Positions 16,934 through 25,772 of a DNA stretch of 64,000 nt are shown here, piece after piece. The notes under the pieces were generated by a model, which worked only from the letters and a program-made list of their open reading frames with translations, did not search any database and was not told where the DNA came from. The DNA comes from Emticicia sp040253585 (GTDB lineage Bacteria; Bacteroidota; Bacteroidia; Cytophagales; Spirosomataceae), in the NCBI RefSeq assembly GCF_040253585.1, contig NZ_JBELAU010000004.1, positions 356,468-420,467 of the forward strand, written 5' to 3'. The first letter of the stretch is position 1, and each line of letters begins with the position of its first letter. Made by a program: the position numbers and the translations under genes.

Positions 16934-16970
16934 AAAAACGTCTCGAAGATTTCTTTGAGACGTTTTTGTT
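16934..16970. terminator. Two-way intrinsic terminator
   Basis: AAAAACGTCTC (16934-16944) pairs with GAGACGTTTTT (16957-16967), with extra AAGA/TCTT pairing inside. The flanks are T-rich on both strands, so it can end both the histone-like gene and the convergent oxidoreductase gene. Confidence 0.85.
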
Positions 16971-16986
16971 TTGGCACTTGAAAAAA

Positions 16987-18069
16987 TTATAGATAAACTA
17001 CTTGCCCCGTCCGCACTGACTCATCACAAGCAAATGCAATTTTTAAACTATTTACGGCATCTTGCACATGGTCGGTTAAATCAATATCTTCTTCGATTGC
17101 TTTCAAGAAATAGCGTTGTTCACGGTTACAAAGTTCTTGATGGTCAGGTTCATCGCTCAAATTAAACCATGTATCTTGCTTTACGAACTGATTATTTTCG
17201 TCAATATCGGCATGATGAAAACGTAATGACTCTGTTTTTGTATGAGCATCAACATTATCTGATTTTCCACTGCCACCCGCTTCTTTTGCTACAATCGAAA
17301 CACAACCTTTTGGCCCAATTACATCTTTAATAAAAAAGGCTGTTTCGCTCATCATTGGCCCCCAACCTGCTTCGTACCAACCCACTGAGCCATCTTCAAA
17401 ACGTATCTGTAATTGTCCGTAGTTATAATTGCTTTCGGCAATATCGTTGGTCAATCTTGCTCCGATGGCCGTTACTTGGAGCGGTTTCGAGCGAGTCATT
17501 TGACACATCACATCAATGTAATGCACGCCACAATCAACAATCGGGCTGAGGCTTTTCATTAGATTACGATGAACGTCCCACATTACGCCGTGGCTTTGTT
17601 GATTGAGGTTCATACGCATCACCAAAGGTTTGCCGAGTTCATGAGAGAGTTCTACAAATTTTTCCCATGATGGATGATGACGCAGAATATAACCAACTAC
17701 TAATTTCTTGCCAGCCTTTTGGGCAGCAGCAGCTACTCGTTCTGAGCCTTCAACTGTATCTGCCAGTGGTTTTTCGATAAAAACATGGCAGCCACTTTCG
17801 AGAGCCATGATAGCGAATGCTTCGTGGGTATCAGGATAAGTTGAGATACAAACGGCATCGGGTTTGGTTTCGGCAAGGGCAGTTGCGTAGTCAGAAAATA
17901 AGGCATAGCCGCCACCCAATTTTTCGTTGAGAACTTCTTTGCTTTTTCCTGTTGATACAATACCGCAAATTTCAAATCCATCAATTAATTGATACGCTTG
18001 TGCGTGCGATGCTCCCATGTTTCCGCAGCCAACTACGAGTACTCTTACAGGTGATGTTAAGGTTGACAT
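16987..18069 (-). CDS. Gfo/Idh/MocA-family NAD(P)-dependent oxidoreductase
   Basis: A 360-aa enzyme with an N-terminal Rossmann fold (VVGCGNMG, 12-19) and the family EKP motif at 99-101 (HVFIEKPLADT). The C-terminal alpha/beta domain carries a candidate catalytic His in DCGVHYIDV. Members oxidise or reduce sugar or inositol hydroxyls. The long Trp-rich substrate domain does not let me name the substrate. No signal peptide is present, so it is cytosolic. It ends at a shared terminator and starts 30 bp downstream of the DUF1003 gene, so the two may be co-transcribed. Confidence 0.87.
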   Translation of the reverse strand: MSTLTSPVRVLVVGCGNMGASHAQAYQLIDGFEICGIVSTGKSKEVLNEKLGGGYALFSDYATALAETKPDAVCISTYPDTHEAFAIMALESGCHVFIEKPLADTVEGSERVAAAAQKAGKKLVVGYILRHHPSWEKFVELSHELGKPLVMRMNLNQQSHGVMWDVHRNLMKSLSPIVDCGVHYIDVMCQMTRSKPLQVTAIGARLTNDIAESNYNYGQLQIRFEDGSVGWYEAGWGPMMSETAFFIKDVIGPKGCVSIVAKEAGGSGKSDNVDAHTKTESLRFHHADIDENNQFVKQDTWFNLSDEPDHQELCNREQRYFLKAIEEDIDLTDHVQDAVNSLKIAFACDESVRTGQVVYL

Positions 18070-18099
18070 ATCGTGTTAATGAATTGATATAATAAGGTT

Positions 18100-18657
18100 T
18101 TATGATTTATTTTTTAAATGTTTTTCTAATTTTTCATTGATTTCTTCGAGTAAGGCAAACTGTTTGGCTTGGGTATCAAACAAAGTTTTGATTTGTTCTT
18201 CCAACAGTAAATCAATTTTTTGGTGTAAACCCCTAATTTCCATTTCTGCTTTCAGATTTACCAAGTAATCGTTTTCGCTTCTCATTCTGTCTTTTTCTTC
18301 TTGGCGATTTTGGCTCATCATAATTATCGGAGCTTGCAGTGCTGCAATGGTTGATAAAACCAAATTCATCAGAATAAATGGATAAGGATCAAATCTATCT
18401 TTTTCGGGAAGTGTTACATTGACTATTATCCAAACTGTAAGAATAACACTGAAAAGAATAATAAATTTCCAACTTCCGCCAAATTGTGCCACTTTATCCG
18501 AAATCGCTTGCCCACGAGAAATCACTTCTTTGGGTGGATTGAGCAAATTATTCACGATTAATTGCTCTTCTTTGATTGTCTGCTCTACAATCTTGTGCAA
18601 TTTACTAAGATGCTCTTGTTCGCTTGCAAACAATCCATCAATTTCTTTATTATTCAT
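18100..18657 (-). CDS. DUF1003 membrane protein
   Basis: A 185-aa protein. It starts with a hydrophilic N-terminus rich in Glu and Lys (1-65). Two transmembrane helices follow (about 66-84 and 95-115), and the segment between and after them reads RFDPYPFILMNLVLSTIAALQAPIIMMSQNRQ, the DUF1003 hallmark. A long predicted coiled coil completes it (120-180). The family is annotated as a cytoplasmic-membrane protein of unknown function, sometimes linked to magnesium transport by annotation only. It lies directly upstream of the Gfo/Idh gene. Confidence 0.85.
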   Translation of the reverse strand: MNNKEIDGLFASEQEHLSKLHKIVEQTIKEEQLIVNNLLNPPKEVISRGQAISDKVAQFGGSWKFIILFSVILTVWIIVNVTLPEKDRFDPYPFILMNLVLSTIAALQAPIIMMSQNRQEEKDRMRSENDYLVNLKAEMEIRGLHQKIDLLLEEQIKTLFDTQAKQFALLEEINEKLEKHLKNKS

Positions 18658-18681
18658 AGTTATAAAAGGTTATGGATAAAG

Positions 18682-18710
18682 AAACCCCGCCAAGGCATTT
18701 GACGAGGTTT
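18682..18710 (-). terminator. Strand-specific hairpin with G-U pairs
   Basis: On the minus-strand RNA, two 12-nt arms (18699-18710 and 18682-18693) pair completely if two G-U wobbles are allowed. On the plus strand those positions are A-C mismatches. This marks it as the terminator of the M4 protease gene, whose stop lies 22 bp upstream, and not of a plus-strand gene. Confidence 0.7.
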
Positions 18711-18732
18711 TAGTCTTTGAATGACAAATATA

Positions 18733-21700
18733 TTATTCTCTGATGATTTTTCTTACGGCACTTCCTTGCGAAGTTTCGATTTTTACTGAATATAATCCTT
18801 TTGGTAAGTTTCTGATATTTAATGAATTATCATTAGAGAGTTTGTCGAAACTCATCATGTTTTGACCCGTTGTTGAATAGAAATTTGCTTCTTTAAATAT
18901 TGCACCTGTTGGTAATTCAATTCTGAGTTCGTCGGCCGTTGGATTCGGGAATATCACAACTTTAATACTTTCATTTGGTTCGTTGGCCAATACCGCAATT
19001 TTATTCTCAATACCATTCGATGCTGCACTAAAACAGCCATCATCAGTAATGGCTTTTACGGTATAAACGCCGTTTAGGTCAGGCTTTAAAGTAGTAGCCG
19101 TTGTTTGTCCACCAACTGGATTTCCGCCTACATACCATTGGAAGTTTTTACCGCCCGAAATTACATAGTTTCCACCACTTAAAGTGATTCGTGGCGTAGC
19201 TGGAATGATACAAAATGTTTGAGTTGTGGTGGCAGCATTAAACTGGGTATTTCCAGCTTGGGTAGCTTTGATGCTCGCTTTTCCTGCATTTGTTCCTACT
19301 TTTACTGTATTTCCAGAGATTGAAAGATCGCCAGAGCCTACCGAAAATGTCACGGCTAAGTTTGAACTCGTAGAAGCTGAAACTGTGAAACTTTCGCCAA
19401 TGTTTTTGTCAGCAATTGTACCAAAATTAATAGTTTGATCGGTTTTGGTGGTTGTTGTACTTCTTGTGCCTTGTGCATACCAAACTGCCCATGAAGCATC
19501 GGGTAAAAACATTTTTGCAGTTCCCGAAGGTGAGATCTTATTTTTATCTATATTAATAATATTGACATCTTGCTGTTTTCCATTGAGGGTATTGAATAGC
19601 ATTTTATCATCCAGACGAGAATACCCAGGATAGCCGACATCATTGTTTTCATTGATACTATCAATGGCATCATCGCCCGTTTTACTTAAATCAATTGCAA
19701 TTTGGTAATAAGTATCGGGTTCTTCTTCAGTAAAATAATCAAAAGCGATTACATCCTGAGAATTTTTCGAGAAAGATGGATTGCCGATGCTTTCACCTGC
19801 TTCGAGGTCAGTAAACAGTTTGTCAATTTTACCACTTCCAATGGCATTTTTGGTCAAATCCCACGCTTTTATGAAACCTACATCCCAGAATTCGATTGTT
19901 CCAGAGATACTTTTTACGCTATTGAAAGCATCATAAATGATATTTTCTCCCGAATAATCCCACTCGAAAGAGTCGGCATATTGCACTTCACCAGTGCTTA
20001 CACCAGTAGAGTAAGTCGGGTTGTACAAAGTTAATCGGTAGCCTTTGCCACTATCTTCGAGATTATAAATATAAATGTATTTATCGCCTTCGTCGGTCAG
20101 TGCTGCTAAGCGTTTACCATCTTTCGAGATAGCAACATTACCCCAAACCCCATCGCTTGATAATTTGCTTTCAGTGAAAGCACCTGTCAGGTTTATTCTA
20201 CGAATATTTTTATCCGAACCCACAAAATAAGCTACCATTCCATCGTCAGTAACGCTTGGTTTTCCCAAACAACCACTTGATGAAATAACTTTGTAGTCGC
20301 TCACTGGAGCGTTAGCTTTGGCTGTATAAAGTTTGCCCGATGATGGCTCGAAAACTAAGATAAAATCACCACCGTTATTGACAGGAATATTTTGTTGCGT
20401 TTGCGTTGGAACTGGTGGAGGAGTTGTGTTGCTACTGCTACCACTTGGGTCGGCAATACCTACGGCATCGAAGGCTGCTTTTGCTGCCGCAACAACTGGC
20501 GACGTGTCTCCATTAATATCAGCCGCCGCTCTCACAACTGCCAAGCGAGCATCTACGAATTTAGAAGTACGTGTCATATACTTTGTTAATGCTCGGTAAT
20601 AAACTTGTTCGGCTTTGTCTTTACCAACGTTGGCATTTGACGCAAATAAATAGAAAGCATAGTTCGGAATACCACTATTTACGTGAACTCCCCCATTATC
20701 ACCTTCATCGGTGTTGGGTAGATTGGCATACTGTGACATCGTTCGGGGTTGATAACCAGGGTCATTTCTTCCACCTTGATTAGGGTTTGACAAACTACGC
20801 AATGCACCTGACGGAAACGAACCTGCTTTGATTACATCTTCGCCCAGCGTCCAGTCGTCACGGTCAATTAAAACGCCAAAAATATCAGCAAACGATTCAT
20901 TCAAAGCCCCTGATTGATTCTGATATTCTAAACGAGCGGTTGCTTCTACCACTCCGTGAGTCATTTCATGACCAGCCACATCTAATGCCCCAGCCAAAGG
21001 TTTGAAAGCATCACGGCCATTACCATAACCCATAAATTCACCATTCCAGTAAGCATTATCCATGCCTCTACCGTCATCATCAGCGATGTTTATTACCGAA
21101 ATAATGCTACTTCCTTTGCCATCAAGTGAATTTCTGCCAAATTTTGTACGATAATAGTCATAGCATAGACCCGCATTATAATGAGCTGAAACTGCCGTTG
21201 CACTCCAAATGTTGATACTGTTTGACTTTACTTGGTCATACTTCATATTATCCGATGTAGAATTCAAAGCATCAATCGTCCAAATTCCACCGACTGGGTC
21301 ATCGGGAAGTTTTGAAGTTGTTTTGTTGTACATCGGACGTTGTGTATCAAGCATGTAATAAGTGCTGCCTGACTGTTGTACGCTGAATGAGCGAGAAATA
21401 TTATTGAGGTCACGAGCGGTGGCCGTAAAAGGATTATTGAGCGAGCAAGTATTATTGAATTTCTTTAGAACTTCTCCCGTATTGGCATCAATGAAGTAAG
21501 TCCAGCGTTCCAGTAAATTAGGACGGATGGTTAGATTATACGCCAAACGCTCATCAGCAAAATTTCCATCCTTATGAAAAATGATTAACTCGGCTGTATT
21601 TTGCATTTTGCCCAATAATTTGCCAGTAACGCCTGCTTGCTGGACAATTGATTTTTTGCCGACATCAGCCATTGCAAACGCAATTGCTTTATCTTCAGAA

Positions 21701-22239
21701 AGGGTAGGAGAGATAGATGCTAAATTGGGAGTTGGAAAATTACGACCATTCAAAATATCAATTTTATCACCTTTGGTATGCAGCCAAATTTCGCCACCAT
21801 AGACGGGGATGTCTTTATATTTTTGTTGAAGCTGGATATGAGTCATACCGATTTCGTCCGACTCCATGTTTATCATTTCGAGTTCTTGATTGGGATCTTC
21901 TATTTTCAGAGCAGTTTTTACATCACCTAAAAAATCAATGGCCATTGCCTGTAAGCCTTTTCGTGCATTGGGTGCCGTGGATTTTGATAGATTTTCAATC
22001 ATTAAAACTCCACCTGTCTCACTATCGTGCGTTACTTTAAGTTTGTTTACGAATTTCGTTGAGAGTGAAGGCAAACTTGACTGACGAGTATTTCTATCGT
22101 TTTTTTGCCCGTTAATTTCTGTAAATTGTCCTTGTGGAAGGGTAGTTTTACCTGCCAGTGGTTTATGTTTTTTGTCGAAGCCTTTCTGAGCGAAAGTACT
22201 TGTTATGGCAAAAAAGAGAAGGATAAAAGTCAGTCTCAT
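18733..22239 (-). CDS. Secreted M4 metalloprotease with T9SS sorting domain
   Basis: A 1168-aa exported zinc protease of the thermolysin family. A signal peptide ends near residue 18. An FTP/PepSY propeptide follows (about 50-260). The catalytic domain contains HEMTH (H424, E425, H428), NESFADIFG with the third zinc Glu, and GGVHVNSGIPNYAF, which matches the active-site His. After residue about 620 comes a region of WD40/PD40-like strands (SKDGKRLAALTDEGDKYIYIYN, about 680-930). A MBG/Ig-like segment follows (about 960-1030). The last 75 residues form a T9SS type-A sorting domain (FPNPTADELRIEL...GLYSVKIE). It is probably secreted by the type IX system and anchored or released at the cell surface. 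Confidence 0.92.
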   Translation of the reverse strand: MRLTFILLFFAITSTFAQKGFDKKHKPLAGKTTLPQGQFTEINGQKNDRNTRQSSLPSLSTKFVNKLKVTHDSETGGVLMIENLSKSTAPNARKGLQAMAIDFLGDVKTALKIEDPNQELEMINMESDEIGMTHIQLQQKYKDIPVYGGEIWLHTKGDKIDILNGRNFPTPNLASISPTLSEDKAIAFAMADVGKKSIVQQAGVTGKLLGKMQNTAELIIFHKDGNFADERLAYNLTIRPNLLERWTYFIDANTGEVLKKFNNTCSLNNPFTATARDLNNISRSFSVQQSGSTYYMLDTQRPMYNKTTSKLPDDPVGGIWTIDALNSTSDNMKYDQVKSNSINIWSATAVSAHYNAGLCYDYYRTKFGRNSLDGKGSSIISVINIADDDGRGMDNAYWNGEFMGYGNGRDAFKPLAGALDVAGHEMTHGVVEATARLEYQNQSGALNESFADIFGVLIDRDDWTLGEDVIKAGSFPSGALRSLSNPNQGGRNDPGYQPRTMSQYANLPNTDEGDNGGVHVNSGIPNYAFYLFASNANVGKDKAEQVYYRALTKYMTRTSKFVDARLAVVRAAADINGDTSPVVAAAKAAFDAVGIADPSGSSSNTTPPPVPTQTQQNIPVNNGGDFILVFEPSSGKLYTAKANAPVSDYKVISSSGCLGKPSVTDDGMVAYFVGSDKNIRRINLTGAFTESKLSSDGVWGNVAISKDGKRLAALTDEGDKYIYIYNLEDSGKGYRLTLYNPTYSTGVSTGEVQYADSFEWDYSGENIIYDAFNSVKSISGTIEFWDVGFIKAWDLTKNAIGSGKIDKLFTDLEAGESIGNPSFSKNSQDVIAFDYFTEEEPDTYYQIAIDLSKTGDDAIDSINENNDVGYPGYSRLDDKMLFNTLNGKQQDVNIINIDKNKISPSGTAKMFLPDASWAVWYAQGTRSTTTTKTDQTINFGTIADKNIGESFTVSASTSSNLAVTFSVGSGDLSISGNTVKVGTNAGKASIKATQAGNTQFNAATTTQTFCIIPATPRITLSGGNYVISGGKNFQWYVGGNPVGGQTTATTLKPDLNGVYTVKAITDDGCFSAASNGIENKIAVLANEPNESIKVVIFPNPTADELRIELPTGAIFKEANFYSTTGQNMMSFDKLSNDNSLNIRNLPKGLYSVKIETSQGSAVRKIIRE

Positions 22240-22325
22240 ATTATTTGGGAGCTTTGTTTGGTGAGGTATTTTTATGCAAAAGGTTATTAATAAGTTGGAA
22301 ATTTGTCTTGTGGAGTTCCTCTAAA

Positions 22326-22748
22326 TTATTTCAAATGTACTAAATTCATCAATTCTTTATATAAATCTTTTGCTTTTGCTGGAGTGCTTTCTTTTGACGC
22401 TCCCCAGATAATCTCGTTTCTGACAGAATCGTGCTTAAATTTTATAAAGTAATACATATTGCCAGGTTCACGAAACCCTTTGTTCGTTTCAAATAAGATT
22501 TTGGTTTTAGCAAAAAGTATCTTAACTGAATCGGTATTTTGTTTGCCGAGTTCTGTAAAAGAGGTGTCTGTACTTTTTTTATGGTAAAGTTGACCATTTT
22601 CGAGTAGATGATATTCATTTACTAAGTTCGTAAAGCCGCCGCCACTCCCAAAAATTATCTGACTTTTTTTGTATTTATCTGGGTTCATTTTATGTGAGCA
22701 AGCTATTAGTGAAATGACACAAGCAAAAGTTGTACTATTTATTTTCAA
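22326..22748 (-). CDS. Small predicted lipoprotein
   Basis: A 140-aa protein with a lipobox SLIAC: the cysteine at residue 17 follows a hydrophobic signal, so it is a predicted lipoprotein. The mature part carries FGSGGGFTNLVNEYHLLENGQLY, which I recognise as a recurrent Bacteroidota motif without an assigned function. It lies between the M4 protease and the GT-C gene on the same strand; the 39-bp spacing to the latter suggests possible co-transcription. No catalytic residues are recognisable. Confidence 0.72.
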   Translation of the reverse strand: MKINSTTFACVISLIACSHKMNPDKYKKSQIIFGSGGGFTNLVNEYHLLENGQLYHKKSTDTSFTELGKQNTDSVKILFAKTKILFETNKGFREPGNMYYFIKFKHDSVRNEIIWGASKESTPAKAKDLYKELMNLVHLK

Positions 22749-22787
22749 TTTATTTTGAAATATTTATATTTATTATATTTTTGGAAT

Positions 22788-24008
22788 TTATGAAATATTC
22801 AATCTCAACTTAAAGCCTTTATAAAGGCTTAGGAATGACATTAGCAGTATTACTCCGAAAATCATTGCAGTAAACTCTGGTTTAAAAGGGTTTATTCCTA
22901 AATATTTATTTGTGCCATCGACATTCATCAAATGAGCAATCGAAGTTAGGGCAAAAATGGAATAACGATTAGTAAGTAAGGCATAAGCAAAATACATCGG
23001 AATAGCAGGAAACGAATATCGTTCGTGCATTTGGGTATTCACAAAAAAGAATACAATTGCGGTAGTAGCGGCCGTTAGCCAAAGAATAGCATAATACTCT
23101 TGGTCTAAGGTTTTTTTAGAAAGTATTCTATTTAATGTATTGATTATCAATGGTAAAAATGTAATGGCTGATAGTGTAAAAAACATAATAAAGCCCCATT
23201 TTTTGTAAGTAAGCCCTGCAAAGATCAAGGTATCATTGATGGTACTGGGGTCTTTTTTGAGGAATAAATACCAAATATTAAAAGCATTGACCGAAACACG
23301 AGGAAAAAAGCCGACTGATTCTCGTACGACTTTTAAGAAATTGCTGAAAGTTCCGCCTAAAATAAATGGGCTGAGCAAAATGAGTTGAGCTATGATAGAT
23401 ACTGCCAACATTTTCAGAATCAGCATTTTATCAAATTTTATACTCAGCTGATAAATAAGTAGTATAGCAAAAAATGGTAAAAAAACGATGGCTTGCAGTT
23501 TCGCATAAATTGATAATGTACAGAAAAGTGATGCCCAAAGGAGTTTTCGCTCGAACAGACAGATGATGGCTATAATTACGATAGTAGTCGGAACGCTATC
23601 AAGTTGTCCCCAAATTGTGGTGCAGTACAAATAACCCATGTTGAAGAGCAACATATATTCAACAAATTGGCGAGTATAGTACTGACGTAGAGCATAAGCA
23701 ATAGCGATTGCTCCCGCAAAATCGAACAATAAAAAGAAGTATTTTAGTTGATAGCTATTGGCGTAAATGAGTTCTTTTGTACCGTGAAGTTTGCCAAACC
23801 AGTAGAGGCCGTGCAGATAAATAGGCATATAGTTGGTGTCAGAATTATAGATTTGGCTTAAGCCATGTTCTAAGGCATAAGCCGACCAACGAGGCCAGTC
23901 GTTATTCAGATCATACCAAAAGCCAGTATGAGGAATGATAGCGACTAAAAGACTAAAAAAAAGTAGATGATGCCATTTGATTGGCGAGTTTTCGATGAGT
24001 TTTTGCAT
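22788..24008 (-). CDS. GT-C-type membrane glycosyltransferase
   Basis: A 406-aa polytopic protein with roughly ten hydrophobic helices. Near the N-terminus is the sequence FWYDLNNDWPRWSAYALEHG. A WGQLDSVPTT loop lies near residue 135-145, and YAKLQAIVFLP follows. The WGQ-D-S loop and the early acidic loop resemble those of GPI mannosyltransferase-like and ArnT-like GT-C enzymes. These use polyprenyl-phosphate sugars on the periplasmic side. The acceptor and sugar are not inferable here. Weak alternatives are DUF2029-type mannosyltransferases. Confidence 0.72.
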   Translation of the reverse strand: MQKLIENSPIKWHHLLFFSLLVAIIPHTGFWYDLNNDWPRWSAYALEHGLSQIYNSDTNYMPIYLHGLYWFGKLHGTKELIYANSYQLKYFFLLFDFAGAIAIAYALRQYYTRQFVEYMLLFNMGYLYCTTIWGQLDSVPTTIVIIAIICLFERKLLWASLFCTLSIYAKLQAIVFLPFFAILLIYQLSIKFDKMLILKMLAVSIIAQLILLSPFILGGTFSNFLKVVRESVGFFPRVSVNAFNIWYLFLKKDPSTINDTLIFAGLTYKKWGFIMFFTLSAITFLPLIINTLNRILSKKTLDQEYYAILWLTAATTAIVFFFVNTQMHERYSFPAIPMYFAYALLTNRYSIFALTSIAHLMNVDGTNKYLGINPFKPEFTAMIFGVILLMSFLSLYKGFKLRLNIS

Positions 24009-24075
24009 GCTTTAATATTTATCGGCCTGCAAATTTAAGAAAATTGGGTTTGGAAATGGAATCATTATAAAATAT

Positions 24076-24106
24076 AAAAGCCCTTCACACTAAATGAAGG
24101 GCTTTT
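24076..24106 (-). terminator. Intrinsic terminator of the OGDH operon
   Basis: AAAAGCCCTTC (24076-24086) pairs with GAAGGGCTTTT (24096-24106), one more A-T pair inside. On the minus strand it is followed by T-rich sequence. It lies 20 bp past the lpdA stop, closing the sucA-sucB-DUF4177-lpdA operon. Confidence 0.85.
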
Positions 24107-24125
24107 CAGGAATAGAAAATGTTTC

Positions 24126-25526
24126 TTATGAATGAATCGCACGATTGGCGGTTGCGGCCAAAGCAGCTTCTTTCAATGCTTCCATGTATGTTGGGTGAGC
24201 GTGTGAAATACGAGCGATGTCTTCGGCACTTGCTCTGAACTCCATTGCTGTAACGGCCTCGGCAATCATATCGGCAGCTCTTGCTCCGATGATGTGTACA
24301 CCTAAAATTTCATCAGTAGCAGTATCAGCTAAAACCTTTACTAAACCATCAGTATCGCCACTGGCAGTTGCACGGCCGAGAGCTTTGAAAGGGAAACTTC
24401 CAGCCTTGTAGGCTACACCTTTGGCTTTTAGTTCTTCTTCGGTTGCACCAACTGAAGCAACTTCTGGCCAAGTATAAACTACTCCAGGAATAAGATTATA
24501 GTTGATATGTGGTTTTTGTCCTGCCATTACTTCGGCTACAAAAACGCCTTCTTCTTCTGCTTTGTGTGCAAGCATTGCCCCACGAACTACATCACCGATG
24601 GCATAAATTCCTTTTACGTTGGTTTCCAAAGTATGTTCGTCAACTAAAACTTTGCCACGGTCAGTTGCTACACCAACGGCTTCTAAATTTAAGCCATCGG
24701 TATATGCACGGCGACCAATACAAACTAAGCAATAGTCACCTTTGATTTCAACTGGTTTTCCATCGGCAGCTTCAGCAGTTACGGTAACTTCTTCGCCTGA
24801 GTTTTCGATTTTTGTTACTTTCGTATTGAAAAAGAAGTCTGCACCAAGTTTCTTAACTGATTTTTGTAATTCTTTGCCCATCGTTTTATCCATTGTCGGA
24901 ATCATCGAATCGGCAAATTCTACAAACGAAACCTTCGCACCTAAACGTGCATAAACAGAACCTAATTCGGCACCAATTACGCCCGCACCGATTACAATTA
25001 AATGTTTCGGAATTTCAGGAAGATTCAAGGCTTCTGTACTCGTAATTATTCTTTTCTTATCATAATTCATGAAAGGAAGAATCGTTGGTTTCGAGCCAGT
25101 TGCGATGATTACTTGTTGAGCCGTAATTGTTTCTTCCGAACCATCAGTTTTTGTGATTTTGATGGTGTTTTTGTCAACAAACGAACCAAGACCATTATGA
25201 ACCGTAATCTTGTTTTTCTTCATCAAGAAATTGATACCTGCGTTCATTTTCTCAACAACACCATTTTTACGGCCAATCATTTTATTAAGATTTGCTACTG
25301 GAGCTGGAATCTCAATACCGTGGTCGGCAAAGTGGTGAGCAGCATTATAGAAATGCTCCGAAGAGTCGAGGAGGGCTTTTGATGGAATACATCCAACATT
25401 CAGACACGTTCCCCCCAGAACACTGTATTTTTCGATGATGGCAACTTTTTTGCCCAATTGTGCCGAGCGAATCGCCGCCACATATCCTCCAGGCCCTGAG
25501 CCTATTACTACTACGTCGTATTGCAT
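24126..25526 (-). CDS. lpdA: Dihydrolipoyl dehydrogenase (E3)
   Basis: A 466-aa FAD/NAD flavoenzyme that reoxidises dihydrolipoamide in 2-oxoacid dehydrogenase complexes. Seen: N-terminal GSGPGGYVAAI, the redox disulfide in GGTCLNVGC (C41 and C46), the NAD-binding GAGVIGAELGSVYARLG and the C-terminal His-Glu pair in HAHPTYMEAL (H444, E449). It is the last gene of the operon that also contains sucA and sucB, so it is the dedicated E3 of the 2-oxoglutarate complex. It may also serve other complexes. Spacing to the DUF4177 gene is 46 bp. Confidence 0.96.
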   Translation of the reverse strand: MQYDVVVIGSGPGGYVAAIRSAQLGKKVAIIEKYSVLGGTCLNVGCIPSKALLDSSEHFYNAAHHFADHGIEIPAPVANLNKMIGRKNGVVEKMNAGINFLMKKNKITVHNGLGSFVDKNTIKITKTDGSEETITAQQVIIATGSKPTILPFMNYDKKRIITSTEALNLPEIPKHLIVIGAGVIGAELGSVYARLGAKVSFVEFADSMIPTMDKTMGKELQKSVKKLGADFFFNTKVTKIENSGEEVTVTAEAADGKPVEIKGDYCLVCIGRRAYTDGLNLEAVGVATDRGKVLVDEHTLETNVKGIYAIGDVVRGAMLAHKAEEEGVFVAEVMAGQKPHINYNLIPGVVYTWPEVASVGATEEELKAKGVAYKAGSFPFKALGRATASGDTDGLVKVLADTATDEILGVHIIGARAADMIAEAVTAMEFRASAEDIARISHAHPTYMEALKEAALAATANRAIHS

Positions 25527-25572
25527 ATTTTTGCTTATCTCTTTTATGAGACGAATAATATTTTTATCAAAT

Positions 25573-25770
25573 TTATTCCTTCGGTCTTTTTAAAACCGCT
25601 ACAATTCCAGAAGTTTCAGTACCACTAACAAGAAACCTACTGGCAATATTTTCAATGGTAAATGTAGAAACAAGTTCCCAACCTTCACCACCAAGAATGT
25701 TAAGACTGTCTATGAAAGTTTTTGCTTCTTCAGTTTCAACAGTTACCGTTCTATATTCCCACTTAGTCAT
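25573..25770 (-). CDS. Small DUF4177-like protein inside the OGDH operon
   Basis: A 65-aa cytosolic protein with KWEYRTVTVE at the start and LGGEGWELVSTFTIE in the middle, the marks of DUF4177 proteins. It begins only 2 bp after the sucB stop and is followed by lpdA on the same strand. It is therefore certainly transcribed and probably translationally coupled with the complex genes. No function is known for the family. A role at the E2-E3 step is inference from position only. Confidence 0.8.
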   Translation of the reverse strand: MTKWEYRTVTVETEEAKTFIDSLNILGGEGWELVSTFTIENIASRFLVSGTETSGIVAVLKRPKE

Positions 25771-25772
25771 GA

